From positions 1 to 64,000 of the forward strand of contig NZ_JBFHGL010000010.1 in the NCBI RefSeq assembly GCF_041583195.1: 64,000 bases of DNA, written 5' to 3'. Positions within the stretch are counted from its first letter, which is position 1. Every line of letters begins with the position of its first letter. Below, one piece after another: positions 28,171-37,454 of this stretch. Source of the DNA: Sulfurimonas sp. (GTDB lineage Bacteria > Campylobacterota > Campylobacteria > Campylobacterales > Sulfurimonadaceae). Below the pieces are notes generated by a model. That model made no database searches. It saw nothing but the letters and a program-made list of their open reading frames with translations, and was not told the origin of the DNA. Both the position numbers and the translations under genes were made by a program.

Positions 28171-28212
28171 AATCTTTAAACATGTAATACATTAAAGATT
28201 TTCTTTAATGTA
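28171..28212 (+). promoter_or_regulatory. Alternative hairpins in the nifD leader
   Basis: AATCTTTAA (28171-28179) can pair with TTAAAGATT (28192-28200). The latter overlaps TACATTAAAGA (28188-28198), which pairs perfectly with TCTTTAATGTA (28202-28212) over 11 bp with a 3-base loop. The two folds exclude each other and end 25 bases before the nifD ATG. This could set mRNA processing or the NifH:NifDK ratio. Confidence 0.55.
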
Positions 28213-28237
28213 CTACAAATATGAAGAAGGAGAATAT

Positions 28238-29704
28238 ATGGGTCCAGAAACATTAGAAGCTTTACAGAAAGAAGCTATCGAAGAAGTTTTAGAGGTTTAT
28301 CCAGCTAAAGCTGCGAAAAACAGAGCAAAACACTTAGGTGTAGATTCACCAGAAGGTGTTAAAGGTGCTTGTGACAAAACAAGAAGTAACAAGCAAACTG
28401 TACCAGGTGTTATGAGTCAACGTGGTTGTGCATATGCAGGTTCTAAGGGTGTTGTTTGGGGACCGATCAAAGATATGATTCATATCTCTCACGGACCGAT
28501 CGGTTGTGGTCAGTACTCACGTGGTGGTCGTCGTAACTACTATATCGGTACTACTGGTGTTGATACATTCGTAACTATGAACTTTTCAACTGACTTTACT
28601 GAAAAAGATATCGTTTTCGGTGGTGATACTAAACTTAAAAAAGCTCTTACAGAGATTGATGAGTTATTCCCATTAAACAATGGTATTTCTATCCAGTCTG
28701 AGTGTCCAATCGGTCTAATCGGTGATGATATTCAAGCTGTTGCGAAAGTACACAAAAAAGAAAGTTCTAAACCAACTATCGCTGTATCTTGTGAAGGTTT
28801 CCGTGGTGTTTCTCAATCACTTGGTCACCACCTTGCAAATGATGCGATTCGTGATGAAGTTATGACTGATACTTCTGCTAGAAGTGAGTTTGAATCTACT
28901 GATTATGATGTAGCTATCATTGGTGACTACAATATCGGTGGTGATGCTTGGGCAACTCGTATTCTTTTAGAAGAAATCGGTTTAAGAGTTATTGCACAAT
29001 GGTCAGGTGATGCTACTTATAAAGAGATGGCAATCGCTCCAAAAGCAAAACTTAACTTATTACACTGTTACCGTTCAATGAACTACATTTCACGTCACAT
29101 GGAACAAGAGTTCAACATTCCTTGGATGGAATATAACTTCTTTGGACCAAGTAAAACTACTGAGTCTTTAAGAAAAATTGCTGAATTCTTCGGTAAAGAT
29201 ATCCAAGATAAAGCAGAAGCTGTAATCGCTAAATATACTGCTATGACTGACGCTGTTATCGCTAAGTACAAACCAGTACTTGAAGGTAAAAAAGTAATGT
29301 TATACGTTGGTGGTTTACGTCCTCGTCACGTAATCGGTGCTTACGAAGATCTAGGTATGGAAGTTATCGGTACTGGTTATGAGTTCGCTCACGGTGATGA
29401 CTATAAACGTACTAAAGAAGATATCGAACGTTCAACTCTAATTTACGATGACGTAAATGAGTATGAATTAGAAAAATTCGTACACAAACTAAAACCAGAT
29501 TTAGTTGCTGCTGGTGTTAAAGAGAAATATGTATTCCAAAAAATGGGTCTTCCATTTAGACAAATGCACTCATGGGATTACTCTGGTCCATACCACGGGT
29601 ATGACGCATTCGCAGTATTCGCAAAAGATATGGATTTAGCTATGAACTCTCCAGTTTGGAATCATACTAAAGCACCATGGGAAAAAGAAGAGGTAGGAGC
29701 TTAA
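28238..29704 (+). CDS. nifD: Nitrogenase MoFe protein alpha chain
   Basis: 488 residues from ATG 28238, chosen because AAGGAG is 5-6 bases upstream; an earlier in-frame start lies in the leader hairpin. P-cluster ligands are in [20 protein letters not shown] and [11 protein letters not shown]; the FeMo-cofactor Cys is in [11 protein letters not shown] and the His in [11 protein letters not shown]. No large insertion is present, so it is of the ordinary proteobacterial type. It forms the alpha2-beta2 MoFe protein with NifK, whose gene follows after one base. Confidence 0.98.
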   Translation: MGPETLEALQKEAIEEVLEVYPAKAAKNRAKHLGVDSPEGVKGACDKTRSNKQTVPGVMSQRGCAYAGSKGVVWGPIKDMIHISHGPIGCGQYSRGGRRNYYIGTTGVDTFVTMNFSTDFTEKDIVFGGDTKLKKALTEIDELFPLNNGISIQSECPIGLIGDDIQAVAKVHKKESSKPTIAVSCEGFRGVSQSLGHHLANDAIRDEVMTDTSARSEFESTDYDVAIIGDYNIGGDAWATRILLEEIGLRVIAQWSGDATYKEMAIAPKAKLNLLHCYRSMNYISRHMEQEFNIPWMEYNFFGPSKTTESLRKIAEFFGKDIQDKAEAVIAKYTAMTDAVIAKYKPVLEGKKVMLYVGGLRPRHVIGAYEDLGMEVIGTGYEFAHGDDYKRTKEDIERSTLIYDDVNEYELEKFVHKLKPDLVAAGVKEKYVFQKMGLPFRQMHSWDYSGPYHGYDAFAVFAKDMDLAMNSPVWNHTKAPWEKEEVGA

Positions 29705-29705
29705 T

Positions 29706-31253
29706 ATGCAAGACGTAGATAAAATTGTTAATGGTCAGAAACTATTCTTAAAAGAAGAGTATCAAGAAGTATTAGCTAACAAAAAACAATTTGAAAGTAG
29801 TATGGGTTCTATCAATCCTGCTAAAGTTGATGAAGTTCAAGAGTGGACTAAATCATGGGATTATAGAGAGAAAAACCTTGCTCGTGAAGCTATTACAGTT
29901 AACCCTGCTAAAGCTTGTCAACCACTAGGTGCTATCATGGCAGCTCTTGGTTTTGAGAACACTATGCCATATGTACATGGTTCTCACGGTTGTGTTGCAT
30001 ATTTCAGAAGTTACTTTACTCGTCACTTCAAAGAGCCGACTCCATGTGTATCTGATTCAATGTCAGAGTCTGCAGCGGTTTTTGGTGGTCTTTCAAATAT
30101 GAAAGATGGTTTACGTAACTGTAACGCTATGTATAAGCCAGATCACATTGCTGTTTCTACTACTTGTATGGCAGAAGTTATCGGTGATGACTTAAATGCT
30201 TTCGTTGTAGGTGCTAGAGAAGATGCTGAAGGTGAGTTAGATAACTTACCAATTACATATGCTCACACTCCATCATTCGTAGGTAGCCACATTACTGGTT
30301 ACGATAACATGATGAAAGCTATGTTAGAGCAACTTAACCCAGCAAGAAGCGAAAAAGTTGTTGAAGAAGGTCGTATCAATATTATCCCTGGTTTCGAACC
30401 GTACTTAGGTTCTTTAGCAGAGGTTAAAGAGATCTGTGCTGAATTCAGTGACAAAATCGTAATGATCGGTGACCACGAAGCACAATGGAATACTGGTGCT
30501 GGTGAATACCAATTATACGCTGGTGGTACTCCATTAGAAGTAGCTAAAACTGCAATCAATGCTGAAACTACTATCTCTTTACAAAAATATTCTACAGTGC
30601 AAACTGCTAAGACTATTAAAAATAAATGGAAACAAGGTTATGCAACTTGTAACCCAATCGGTTTAGCTGGTACTGACGAATTCGTTATGAAATTAGCTGA
30701 ATTAACTGGTAAAGAAGTTTCTGACAAATTAAAATCTGAGCGTGCTCAACTTGTTGATGCTATGCAAGATTCTTATCCGTATATGCACGGTAAAAAAGTA
30801 GCTATCTATGGTGATCCTGATTTCCTACTAGGTATGGTTTCATTCTTAGTTGAAATGGGTGCTATTCCAACTCACGTATTATGTAATAATGCGCCAAGAA
30901 AAGGTTGGGAAGAAGATATGCAAGCTATCATTGATAAATCTCAATGGGCTAAAGATTGTCAAATTTGGGCTGGTAAAGATTTATGGCACTTAAGAAGTTT
31001 ACTGTTCACTGAGCCTGTAGACTTCATGATTGGTAACGTATATGGTAAAGAGCTTTACCGTGATACTAAAACGCCATTAATAAGAATTGGTTTCCCTATC
31101 TTTGATAGACACCACCTACATAGATATTCTATGAGTGGTTATAAAGGTGCACTTAACCTTTTAACTTGGATTACTAACGGTATCCTTGATCAACTTGATG
31201 AAGAAACTAAAGATATCGGAGAAACAGATTATTTCTTCGATGCTGTAAGATAA
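29706..31253 (+). CDS. nifK: Nitrogenase MoFe protein beta chain
   Basis: 515 residues. P-cluster Cys are in KACQPLGAIMAAL, GSHGCVAYFRSYFTRHF and STTCMAEVIGDD, and the FDRHHLHRYS block is at the C-terminus. The ribosome site (AGGAGC) lies in the end of nifD, so the two are coupled. A very strong terminator follows, so the operon ends here. Confidence 0.98.
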   Translation: MQDVDKIVNGQKLFLKEEYQEVLANKKQFESSMGSINPAKVDEVQEWTKSWDYREKNLAREAITVNPAKACQPLGAIMAALGFENTMPYVHGSHGCVAYFRSYFTRHFKEPTPCVSDSMSESAAVFGGLSNMKDGLRNCNAMYKPDHIAVSTTCMAEVIGDDLNAFVVGAREDAEGELDNLPITYAHTPSFVGSHITGYDNMMKAMLEQLNPARSEKVVEEGRINIIPGFEPYLGSLAEVKEICAEFSDKIVMIGDHEAQWNTGAGEYQLYAGGTPLEVAKTAINAETTISLQKYSTVQTAKTIKNKWKQGYATCNPIGLAGTDEFVMKLAELTGKEVSDKLKSERAQLVDAMQDSYPYMHGKKVAIYGDPDFLLGMVSFLVEMGAIPTHVLCNNAPRKGWEEDMQAIIDKSQWAKDCQIWAGKDLWHLRSLLFTEPVDFMIGNVYGKELYRDTKTPLIRIGFPIFDRHHLHRYSMSGYKGALNLLTWITNGILDQLDEETKDIGETDYFFDAVR

Positions 31254-31286
31254 TATCTTTCAGTTTCATTCATTCCTTGTGTTTAT

Positions 31287-31315
31287 ACCGGAAGATTTTT
31301 CTTCCGGTTTTTTTT
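31287..31315 (+). terminator. Strong intrinsic terminator after nifK
   Basis: ACCGGAAGA and TCTTCCGGT form a perfect 9-bp stem with a TTTT loop, followed by eight T residues. Confidence 0.95.
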
Positions 31316-31322
31316 ACCTATT

Positions 31323-31346
31323 CATTATATATTAAGATATATAACG
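31323..31346. promoter_or_regulatory. ModE box upstream of modE
   Basis: CATTATATA-N6-TATATAACG; the right half is a perfect ModE half-site. It lies 31 bases before modE and implies autoregulation. Confidence 0.8.
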
Positions 31347-31377
31347 ATAATATTTTTAAAAATTTTAAGGTCGTAAA

Positions 31378-32160
31378 ATGGAATTTGCTTCGTCTCTAAC
31401 ACTTTTTAATTCAGATGTACCTTTTTTACTTGAAAAAAGGATAGCTTTACTAAAAGCAATTGATACAGCAGGATCAATAAGCAAAGCTGCAAAAATGGTA
31501 CCTATGAGTTACAAAGCTGCCTGGGATGCGATAGATGCAATTAACAACCTTTGTCCACATGCCGTTGTAAGTAAAGAGACAGGCGGAAAAGGCGGTGGTG
31601 GTGCTAAGATAACTCCTTATGGGCACAATCTTATCAACACATATACTTTGTTACAAGAAGAACATAAAAAATTTTTACAAACATTATCTAAAAATACAGA
31701 TTTTGATAAGGGTACTTTAAAATCATTACAAAGGTTTTCTATGAATATAAGTGCGAGAAACAAGATACACGGTAAGATCGAATTTATTGAGAGCGGAAAA
31801 GTAAATGCACAGGTTTATGTAAAGCTAAAAAGCGGTTACACAATAGTTTCAGTTATTACTAATTCTGCGGTTAAAGAGTTAGAGCTTAAAGTAGGCGATG
31901 ACGTAAGTGCTATTTTTAAATCAAGCTCTGTAATACTTAGTACAGATAATGCACTCTCAATCAGTGCCAGAAACAAGTTTAAAGGTAAGATCGACACTAT
32001 AGATATTGGTGAAGTTAACAGTGAAGTTGTAGTAGATATTGGAAACGATGACAAGCTTGTTGCGGTTATAACTAGCTCATCTGTTGAAGCATTAGATATA
32101 AAAATAGGCAGGGAAGTTAGTCTGATCATTAAATCTTCTGACATAATGATCGGTAAGTAG
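31378..32160 (+). CDS. modE: Molybdate-responsive regulator ModE
   Basis: 260 residues. The N-terminal winged helix (RIALLKAIDTAGSISKAAKM, MSYKAAWDAIDAIN, GGKGGGGAKITPYG) is the ModE DNA-binding domain. Two Mop/TOBE molybdate-binding domains follow, each opening with SARNK (about residues 122-190 and 195-260). Molybdate-bound ModE usually represses uptake genes. Five groups of genes downstream carry matching boxes, and one precedes modE itself. Confidence 0.95.
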   Translation: MEFASSLTLFNSDVPFLLEKRIALLKAIDTAGSISKAAKMVPMSYKAAWDAIDAINNLCPHAVVSKETGGKGGGGAKITPYGHNLINTYTLLQEEHKKFLQTLSKNTDFDKGTLKSLQRFSMNISARNKIHGKIEFIESGKVNAQVYVKLKSGYTIVSVITNSAVKELELKVGDDVSAIFKSSSVILSTDNALSISARNKFKGKIDTIDIGEVNSEVVVDIGNDDKLVAVITSSSVEALDIKIGREVSLIIKSSDIMIGK

Positions 32161-32175
32161 TTTTTTTTAATATAT

Positions 32176-32199
32176 CGTTATATATTTGAAAATACAATG
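32176..32199. promoter_or_regulatory. ModE box upstream of modA
   Basis: CGTTATATA-N6-AATACAATG; perfect left half, weaker right half; 24 bases before modA. Confidence 0.75.
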
Positions 32200-32223
32200 A
32201 ATAGAATTTAGAAAAGGATTAAG

Positions 32224-32970
32224 ATGTTAAAGTTATTACTTGGAAGTTTGTTACTTGGAACTTTATTACAAGCAGGGAGTATAAACATTGCTGTAGCTGC
32301 AAATGTTAGCTACGCAATGGAGGATCTCAAATATGAGTTTAATAAACTATATCCTAATACTAATATAAAAGTTACACTTGGCAGTAGCGGTAAGCTGACT
32401 GCCCAGATTAAAAATGGTGCACCGTATGAGCTTTTTATGGCTGCTAATATGAAATATCCTGAAGCTCTTTATAAAGATTCTATTGCCGTTACAAAACCTG
32501 TTATATACGCACAGGGTTCATTAGCATATCTAAGTAGTAAAAAACTAGACTTCTCAAAAGGGATTAAAATTGTAGAAGATTCAAAAATTTCTAAAATAGC
32601 CATAGCTAATCCTAAAACTGCACCTTATGGTAAAGCTGCTATTGAAGCTTTAAAAAATGGAGGTATATATGAAAAGGTTAGTAAAAAATTCATATATGCC
32701 GAATCTATATCTCAGACAGTTGCTTATGCAGTTACTGCAGCTGATTTAGGTTTTATTGCAAAGTCTTCACTGTACTCACCTAAGATGAAAAAATATAAAA
32801 AAGGTGTTAATTGGGAAGCGGTAGACATAAAACTGTATACGCCTATTAACCAAGGTATAGTTATACTTAAAAATGCACAAAACAATAAAGAAGTAAAGGC
32901 ATTTTATGACTTTATGCTTAGCAAAAAGGCTAAAGATATTTTAGAAAGTTACGGATATTTAATACCATGA
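32224..32970 (+). CDS. modA: Molybdate-binding periplasmic protein ModA
   Basis: 248 residues with a signal peptide (LLLGSLLLGTLLQAGS). ModA features are INIAVAANVSYAMEDL, the oxyanion-binding LGSSGKLTAQIKNGAPYELF and NPKTAPYGKAA. It delivers molybdate to ModBC. It overlaps the Mop gene by 4 bases (ATGA). Confidence 0.94.
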   Translation: MLKLLLGSLLLGTLLQAGSINIAVAANVSYAMEDLKYEFNKLYPNTNIKVTLGSSGKLTAQIKNGAPYELFMAANMKYPEALYKDSIAVTKPVIYAQGSLAYLSSKKLDFSKGIKIVEDSKISKIAIANPKTAPYGKAAIEALKNGGIYEKVSKKFIYAESISQTVAYAVTAADLGFIAKSSLYSPKMKKYKKGVNWEAVDIKLYTPINQGIVILKNAQNNKEVKAFYDFMLSKKAKDILESYGYLIP

Positions 32971-33368
32971 GTTCAATAATAGCTAAAGTTAGCTCTATAG
33001 AGAATTGTGACAGCTTGCATATAGTAAAGTTTGAGTGTAATTCCCAAACTTTATCTATGATGAGTTTAGATATCGATTCTCGTATTAAAACAGGTACCAA
33101 AGTAAGACTCGTTGTAAAACCATCACATGTAGCTATAGCAAAAAACTTCAGCGGAGAAGTCAGTTACTCTAATATTTTAAAAGTAAAAGTAATGTCTTGC
33201 GAAAACGGACAACTCTTAAGTAGTGTAAAATTAAAATACTTTGATACTACTTTGGAGTCTATAATAACCGTGACTTCATCTAAAAGGCTTGATCTAAAAG
33301 AGGGTGATGAAGTATTGGCTTTTATAAAAGCAAGCGAACTTTCAATAGGTGAGATTTTAGATGTTTGA
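32967..33368 (+). CDS. Stand-alone double Mop/TOBE molybdate-binding protein
   Basis: 133 residues made of two TOBE/Mop folds (about 1-65, ending [14 protein letters not shown]; about 68-130, ending [14 protein letters not shown]). There is no DNA-binding or ATPase part. Molbindin-type proteins store or buffer molybdate in the cytoplasm. It sits between modA and modB with overlaps at both ends (4 and 8 bases), so it is an integral part of the operon. Confidence 0.85.
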   Translation: MSSIIAKVSSIENCDSLHIVKFECNSQTLSMMSLDIDSRIKTGTKVRLVVKPSHVAIAKNFSGEVSYSNILKVKVMSCENGQLLSSVKLKYFDTTLESIITVTSSKRLDLKEGDEVLAFIKASELSIGEILDV

Positions 33369-34050
33369 TATATTAAATGTTATAGAGTTAGAACCGTTTT
33401 TACTATCTTTTAAATTAGCTGCAATCACCACAGTTATACTTTTTATCTTAAGTGTGCCTCTAGCGTGGTATCTGTCTCAAACTTCTTCACGTGCAAAACC
33501 TTTTTTAGAGGCTTTAACCGCACTTCCAATAGTGCTTCCTCCATCAGTTTTAGGTTTTTATATACTTGTTGCACTCTCACACAACTCTCCAATAGGCGAG
33601 TTTTTTGAAGATACATTTGGAGTAAGACTTGTATTTAACTTTACGGGACTTGTAGTGGCTAGTTGTTTTTACTCTCTGCCGTTTATGGTACAACCTCTGC
33701 AGAGCGGTTTTGAGTCTATAAATAAAAATATGTTAGAAGCAAGTTATATTAGCGGAAAAGGTAAATTAGAAACAATAATTAAAGTAGCTCTGCCAAATAT
33801 AAAACCGGCTTTACTAACTGCGATTATTGTGACGTTTGCACATACTGTAGGTGAGTTTGGAGTTGTTTTAATGGTCGGTGGAAGTATACCTGAAGAGACA
33901 AAAGTAGCTTCTGTCGCTATATACGAATTTGTTGAGATTATGGATTATAAATCGGCTCATATCTACAGTGCGATTATGGTGATCATAAGCTTCTTGGTGC
34001 TTTTAAGCGTTTATGTATTTAACTCCAAGATGAAAAAAGTCGGTGTATAG
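33361..34050 (+). CDS. modB: Molybdate ABC transporter permease ModB
   Basis: 229 residues with five to six membrane helices. The region [18 protein letters not shown] and the cytoplasmic [20 protein letters not shown] (EAA motif) are ModB-like, and [14 protein letters not shown] is the conserved late block. It forms the channel with ModC. It overlaps the Mop gene by 8 bases. Confidence 0.93.
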   Translation: MFDILNVIELEPFLLSFKLAAITTVILFILSVPLAWYLSQTSSRAKPFLEALTALPIVLPPSVLGFYILVALSHNSPIGEFFEDTFGVRLVFNFTGLVVASCFYSLPFMVQPLQSGFESINKNMLEASYISGKGKLETIIKVALPNIKPALLTAIIVTFAHTVGEFGVVLMVGGSIPEETKVASVAIYEFVEIMDYKSAHIYSAIMVIISFLVLLSVYVFNSKMKKVGV

Positions 34051-34053
34051 TAT

Positions 34054-34845
34054 ATGATGAAAAATATAAAAGCTTTTTTTGGCGGTGGAACTATCGGTAT
34101 TTTGGGAGGACTTGTCGGTTTAGGCGGTGCCGAGTTTCGTCTGCCTATGCTTATTGGCATTTTTAGTTTCAGCGCTATTAGTGCTGTAATATTGAATAAA
34201 GCTATGAGCCTTCTGGTTGTCGGTTTTTCACTTCTATTTAGATCATCTGAGATCTCGTTTTCATTTTTGATGGAATATTCTCAGATTATAGTTTTTATGC
34301 TTTTGGGAAGTGTTGTCGGTGCATGGTTTGGTGCAGGGATTGCTCTAAAGCTAAAAAGTGATATTTTGTATAAAACAATAGCTTTTTTACTTTTGTTTAT
34401 AGCAGGAGTTTTACTATTTGAACAATTTAGTTTTGAGAGTAACGGTGCACTTTTTAATAAAGAGTCGTACAATCTTGCATTTGGAGTTTTTACAGGTGCT
34501 TTTATAGGTATTGTAGCAGCCATCTTAGGTGTAGCCGGAGGTGAGCTGTATATACCTGCAATAATATTGATCTATGGAGTAGATGCAAAACTGGCAGGTA
34601 GTTTATCACTAGCAATCTCTTTGCCGACTATGTTAGTGGCATTTTTTAGATACAGCAGGGATGAGAGTTTTAAAGTTATATTTGAAAATAAAAGCTTTGT
34701 AGTCGTTATGGGGATAGGTTCCATAGCAGGGGCGTATATAGGGGCACTTTTATTAGGTGTTGTCTCTAACGAAATATTGATACCGCTTCTTTGCAGTATA
34801 TTACTTGTTTCATCTTATAAGATGTATGGGCATAAGGAACATTAA
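34054..34845 (+). CDS. TSUP (TauE/SafE) permease in the mod operon
   Basis: 263 residues, about eight hydrophobic helices in two related halves (GILGGLVGLGGAEFRLPML and GIVAAILGVAGGELYIPAI). This repeat is the TSUP signature of anion exporters for sulfite, sulfoacetate and similar anions. It lies between modB and modC, 3 bases after modB, so it is co-transcribed. A role in balancing an anion such as sulfate, sulfite or thiomolybdate is possible but unproven. The ribosome site is weak. Confidence 0.82.
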   Translation: MMKNIKAFFGGGTIGILGGLVGLGGAEFRLPMLIGIFSFSAISAVILNKAMSLLVVGFSLLFRSSEISFSFLMEYSQIIVFMLLGSVVGAWFGAGIALKLKSDILYKTIAFLLLFIAGVLLFEQFSFESNGALFNKESYNLAFGVFTGAFIGIVAAILGVAGGELYIPAIILIYGVDAKLAGSLSLAISLPTMLVAFFRYSRDESFKVIFENKSFVVVMGIGSIAGAYIGALLLGVVSNEILIPLLCSILLVSSYKMYGHKEH

Positions 34846-34847
34846 CT

Positions 34848-35699
34848 ATGATAAAAATAGATATAAATAAAAAACTCCACGGTGTAAGAGGTGATATGGA
34901 TCTGAATGTAAATCTTGAGATCCAAAACGGTGACTTTATAGCCCTTGCAGGTCGTAGCGGAAGTGGGAAAACTACACTGTTACGTATCCTTGCAGGACTT
35001 GAGGATGCGACAGGGAATATACAAATTGGTAATGAAGTTTGGCTCGATGACAAAAATGTAATGCCGCCGCAAAAAAGAGGTATAGGTTTTGTATTTCAAG
35101 ACTACGCTCTTTTTCCAAATATGAGTGTACTGGAGAATCTTTTATTTGTAAAAAAAGATATAGAACTTGCTGAACATCTGCTTGAGTTAACTGAACTCTC
35201 AGAGTTAAAAGAGAGGCTTCCAAATACACTAAGCGGGGGTCAAAAACAGCGTGTATCTCTTTGTCGAGCTATGATGAATAAGCCTAAACTTTTACTTATG
35301 GACGAGCCTCTCTCGGCGCTTGATCCATCTATGCGCACAAAGCTTCAAAATGAAATATTGGCACTGCATAAGGAGTTTGGTACAACTACAATAATGGTAA
35401 GTCATGATCCTAGTGAGATATACAGACTTGCCAACAGAGTAGTTGTTCTAAATAACGGCGAGATCATAAATGACGGGACTGCGAGAGAGGTGCTTCTCAA
35501 AACAAAAGGGAGTGCCAAGTTTGCTTTTGAAGGTGAGCTTTTAGATATTGTCAAAGTTGATGTGATCTATATAGCAATAGTGTCCATTGGTCAACAACTT
35601 GTAGAGATAGTCGTAAGTCAAGATGAAAGAGAAAAACTTGAAATTGGTCAAGTTGTGCAGGTGGGTACTAAAGCCTTTAGTCCCAATATTGTTACATAA
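34848..35699 (+). CDS. modC: Molybdate ABC transporter ATPase ModC
   Basis: 283 residues. Walker A GRSGSGKTTLLR, Q-loop FQDYALFP, signature LSGGQKQRVSL, Walker B LLLMDEPLSALD and switch His MVSHD are all present. The last 70 or so residues form a TOBE-like domain, short for ModC. It energises ModB. The separation of modC from modB by the TSUP gene is unusual. Confidence 0.92.
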   Translation: MIKIDINKKLHGVRGDMDLNVNLEIQNGDFIALAGRSGSGKTTLLRILAGLEDATGNIQIGNEVWLDDKNVMPPQKRGIGFVFQDYALFPNMSVLENLLFVKKDIELAEHLLELTELSELKERLPNTLSGGQKQRVSLCRAMMNKPKLLLMDEPLSALDPSMRTKLQNEILALHKEFGTTTIMVSHDPSEIYRLANRVVVLNNGEIINDGTAREVLLKTKGSAKFAFEGELLDIVKVDVIYIAIVSIGQQLVEIVVSQDEREKLEIGQVVQVGTKAFSPNIVT

Positions 35700-35726
35700 A
35701 TTACGGTATTGGTTTTTTAGGTAAAG

Positions 35727-35750
35727 CGTTGTATAAATGAATATATAAAG
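35727..35750. promoter_or_regulatory. ModE box upstream of exbB
   Basis: CGTTGTATA-N6-TATATAAAG; one mismatch in each half; 13 bases before the exbB ATG. Confidence 0.65.
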
Positions 35751-35763
35751 AAAGGATAAATAG

Positions 35764-36231
35764 ATGCAAATTGAAGAGATAATGAAACTGGCTGAAAAAT
35801 GGATTGACTATGGTGTTATAGGTATATTAGTACTGATGAGTATTGTTACATTATGGCTGTTTATTGAGCGTATGATGTTTTACTCAAGTGTTAAAATAGA
35901 AAAGTTTGATCATCGCGATACGTTAGATGCAGTATTGACGGAGAACTTAACGACTATCAGTACTATAGGGTCAAATGCCCCGTATGTAGGTTTGCTTGGA
36001 ACGGTTCTTGGGATCATGATAACTTTTTATTCTATGGGCAATGTTGAACAGATAGATCCTAAGGCTATTATGAGCGGATTGGCACTGGCTCTTAAAGCTA
36101 CGGCTATGGGTCTGGTTGTAGCGATTCCGGCTACCATAGTGTATAACGCTTTAATGAGAAAAGTGGACATAATAATAACCAGATATGACAGATATGTAGA
36201 AGTTATTGAAAAAAGAGAAGTTGATGCCTAA
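35764..36231 (+). CDS. exbB: ExbB-type proton channel subunit
   Basis: 155 residues with three membrane helices (GVIGILVLMSIVTLWLFIE; the conserved NAPYVGLLGTVLGIMITFY; LALKATAMGLVVAIPAT). These are ExbB/TolQ/MotA features, and its short form is common in Campylobacterota. With ExbD and TonB it couples proton flow to outer-membrane receptors. A ModE box lies directly upstream. It overlaps exbD by 8 bases. Confidence 0.92.
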   Translation: MQIEEIMKLAEKWIDYGVIGILVLMSIVTLWLFIERMMFYSSVKIEKFDHRDTLDAVLTENLTTISTIGSNAPYVGLLGTVLGIMITFYSMGNVEQIDPKAIMSGLALALKATAMGLVVAIPATIVYNALMRKVDIIITRYDRYVEVIEKREVDA

Positions 36232-36616
36232 GTGTAGAAAAGCCCGAAAACGTTTCGATCAGATAAATGTTATTCCATTTATCGATATTATGTTAGTGCT
36301 TTTGGTAATGGTGTTAACAACGGCTACATTTATCCGCTACGGTCTTATTAAAGTTGAGCTTCCCTCCTCGGAACAAGCTCAAAAAAAACATGAGCCTAAA
36401 GAGGTAAAAGTGTTTATCAAAGCTGATTCTACACTTTTTTTTAATGATAAAGAGGTTAGTTTATCTGCTCTTAAAGATAAGCTTAGATCTATTGATAAAA
36501 ACGATGTAGTCGTACTTCACAGTGATAAAGCTGCACGCTTTGAGAGTTTTGTTTTTGTAATGGATATACTAAAGGGATTAAACCATACAAAAATGTATAT
36601 AGTGACGAAAGAGTAA
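36224..36616 (+). CDS. exbD: ExbD-type proton channel subunit
   Basis: 130 residues from ATG 36224 (an upstream TTG in exbB is possible). One N-terminal membrane helix carries the proton-path Asp (NVIPFIDIMLVLLVMVL), followed by a periplasmic ExbD/TolR domain. It partners exbB in the overlapping gene. Confidence 0.92.
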   Translation: MPKCRKARKRFDQINVIPFIDIMLVLLVMVLTTATFIRYGLIKVELPSSEQAQKKHEPKEVKVFIKADSTLFFNDKEVSLSALKDKLRSIDKNDVVVLHSDKAARFESFVFVMDILKGLNHTKMYIVTKE

Positions 36617-36651
36617 TATAAATGGAACAAAAAATGTATCTAATTCTTTAC

Positions 36652-36675
36652 CGTTATATACTCAAGTATATAATG
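36652..36675. promoter_or_regulatory. Distal ModE box upstream of tonB
   Basis: CGTTATATA-N6-TATATAATG; one mismatch in the right half. It is the first of a tandem pair whose starts are 51 bases apart. Confidence 0.8.
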
Positions 36676-36702
36676 AAAGAAAATTGGTTTTTTAATATAT
36701 AC

Positions 36703-36726
36703 CGTTATATAGTTAAATATACAAGG
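36703..36726. promoter_or_regulatory. Proximal ModE box upstream of tonB
   Basis: CGTTATATA-N6-TATACAAGG; perfect left half; ends 7 bases before tonB and overlaps its ribosome site, a placement suited to repression. Confidence 0.75.
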
Positions 36727-36733
36727 AGAGAAA

Positions 36734-37444
36734 ATGTCGCCAAAACGTTCATCTAAAGTAATTGCACTTTTTATATCTGTATTTGTACACAGTAGTTTAG
36801 TGGCTGCAAGTATCTTTATGCTTTTAGAACCTGCTCAAACTCAAAGCAGCAGCAATCAGAAAATGGTAGTGACACTTAATGAGTATGTTGCTTTGGCAGA
36901 ACCAAAAGTAGAAAAAAAAGTTGAGAAAACAGAACAGCCAAAACCAAAGGTAGAGCCAAAACCTAAGAAAATAAAAGAAGTAAAAAAAGAGAAGAAAGTT
37001 CCTAAAAATCCTTTAAAAAAAGTAGTCAAAGAGGTTAAAAAACCAGCTCCAAAGCCAGTTGAGACTAAAACAAAAGAGAAAGTAGAGGACAAAATTGTAA
37101 CTAAAGAAATAGTGGCATTAGAAAAGTCTGAAACTGTATCTGTTGAACCTAAAAAAGAAGCTGTAGATCCGACACTGCTGCAGATTATTCGCTCAATGAT
37201 ACAAAAATCTCTTGTTTATCCTTCTATGGCCAGACGTCTTAAAATAGAGGGTATTGTCACAATCGGTTTTAAACTAAATAAAAATGCCCAAGTTGTTTTG
37301 GCTAATGTTGAAAATAGCAGCGGAAGCAGCCTTCTGGATGCTCGTGCACTTGAAACTGTCGAGTCGTTAAGCGGTAGTTATCCAAGCTTATCCAAACCTA
37401 TAGAATTGAAAATACCGATTGCATTTTCATTAAAAAAATCATAA
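36734..37444 (+). CDS. tonB: TonB energy-transducing protein
   Basis: 236 residues: an N-terminal membrane anchor (VIALFISVFVHSSLVAASIF), a long Pro/Lys/Glu periplasmic spacer, and a C-terminal TonB domain (YPSMARRLKIEGIVTIGF). It transmits the ExbBD proton force to TonB-dependent receptors. Two ModE boxes precede it and molA-like and receptor genes follow, so it is a system-specific TonB rather than the general one. Confidence 0.93.
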   Translation: MSPKRSSKVIALFISVFVHSSLVAASIFMLLEPAQTQSSSNQKMVVTLNEYVALAEPKVEKKVEKTEQPKPKVEPKPKKIKEVKKEKKVPKNPLKKVVKEVKKPAPKPVETKTKEKVEDKIVTKEIVALEKSETVSVEPKKEAVDPTLLQIIRSMIQKSLVYPSMARRLKIEGIVTIGFKLNKNAQVVLANVENSSGSSLLDARALETVESLSGSYPSLSKPIELKIPIAFSLKKS

Positions 37445-37454
37445 AGGAGAGATG

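Noticed and set aside
36622-36770. Short ORF running through both ModE boxes before tonB
   Set aside because: No ribosome site; its repeated RYI peptide is just the translation of the two operators, and it overlaps tonB.
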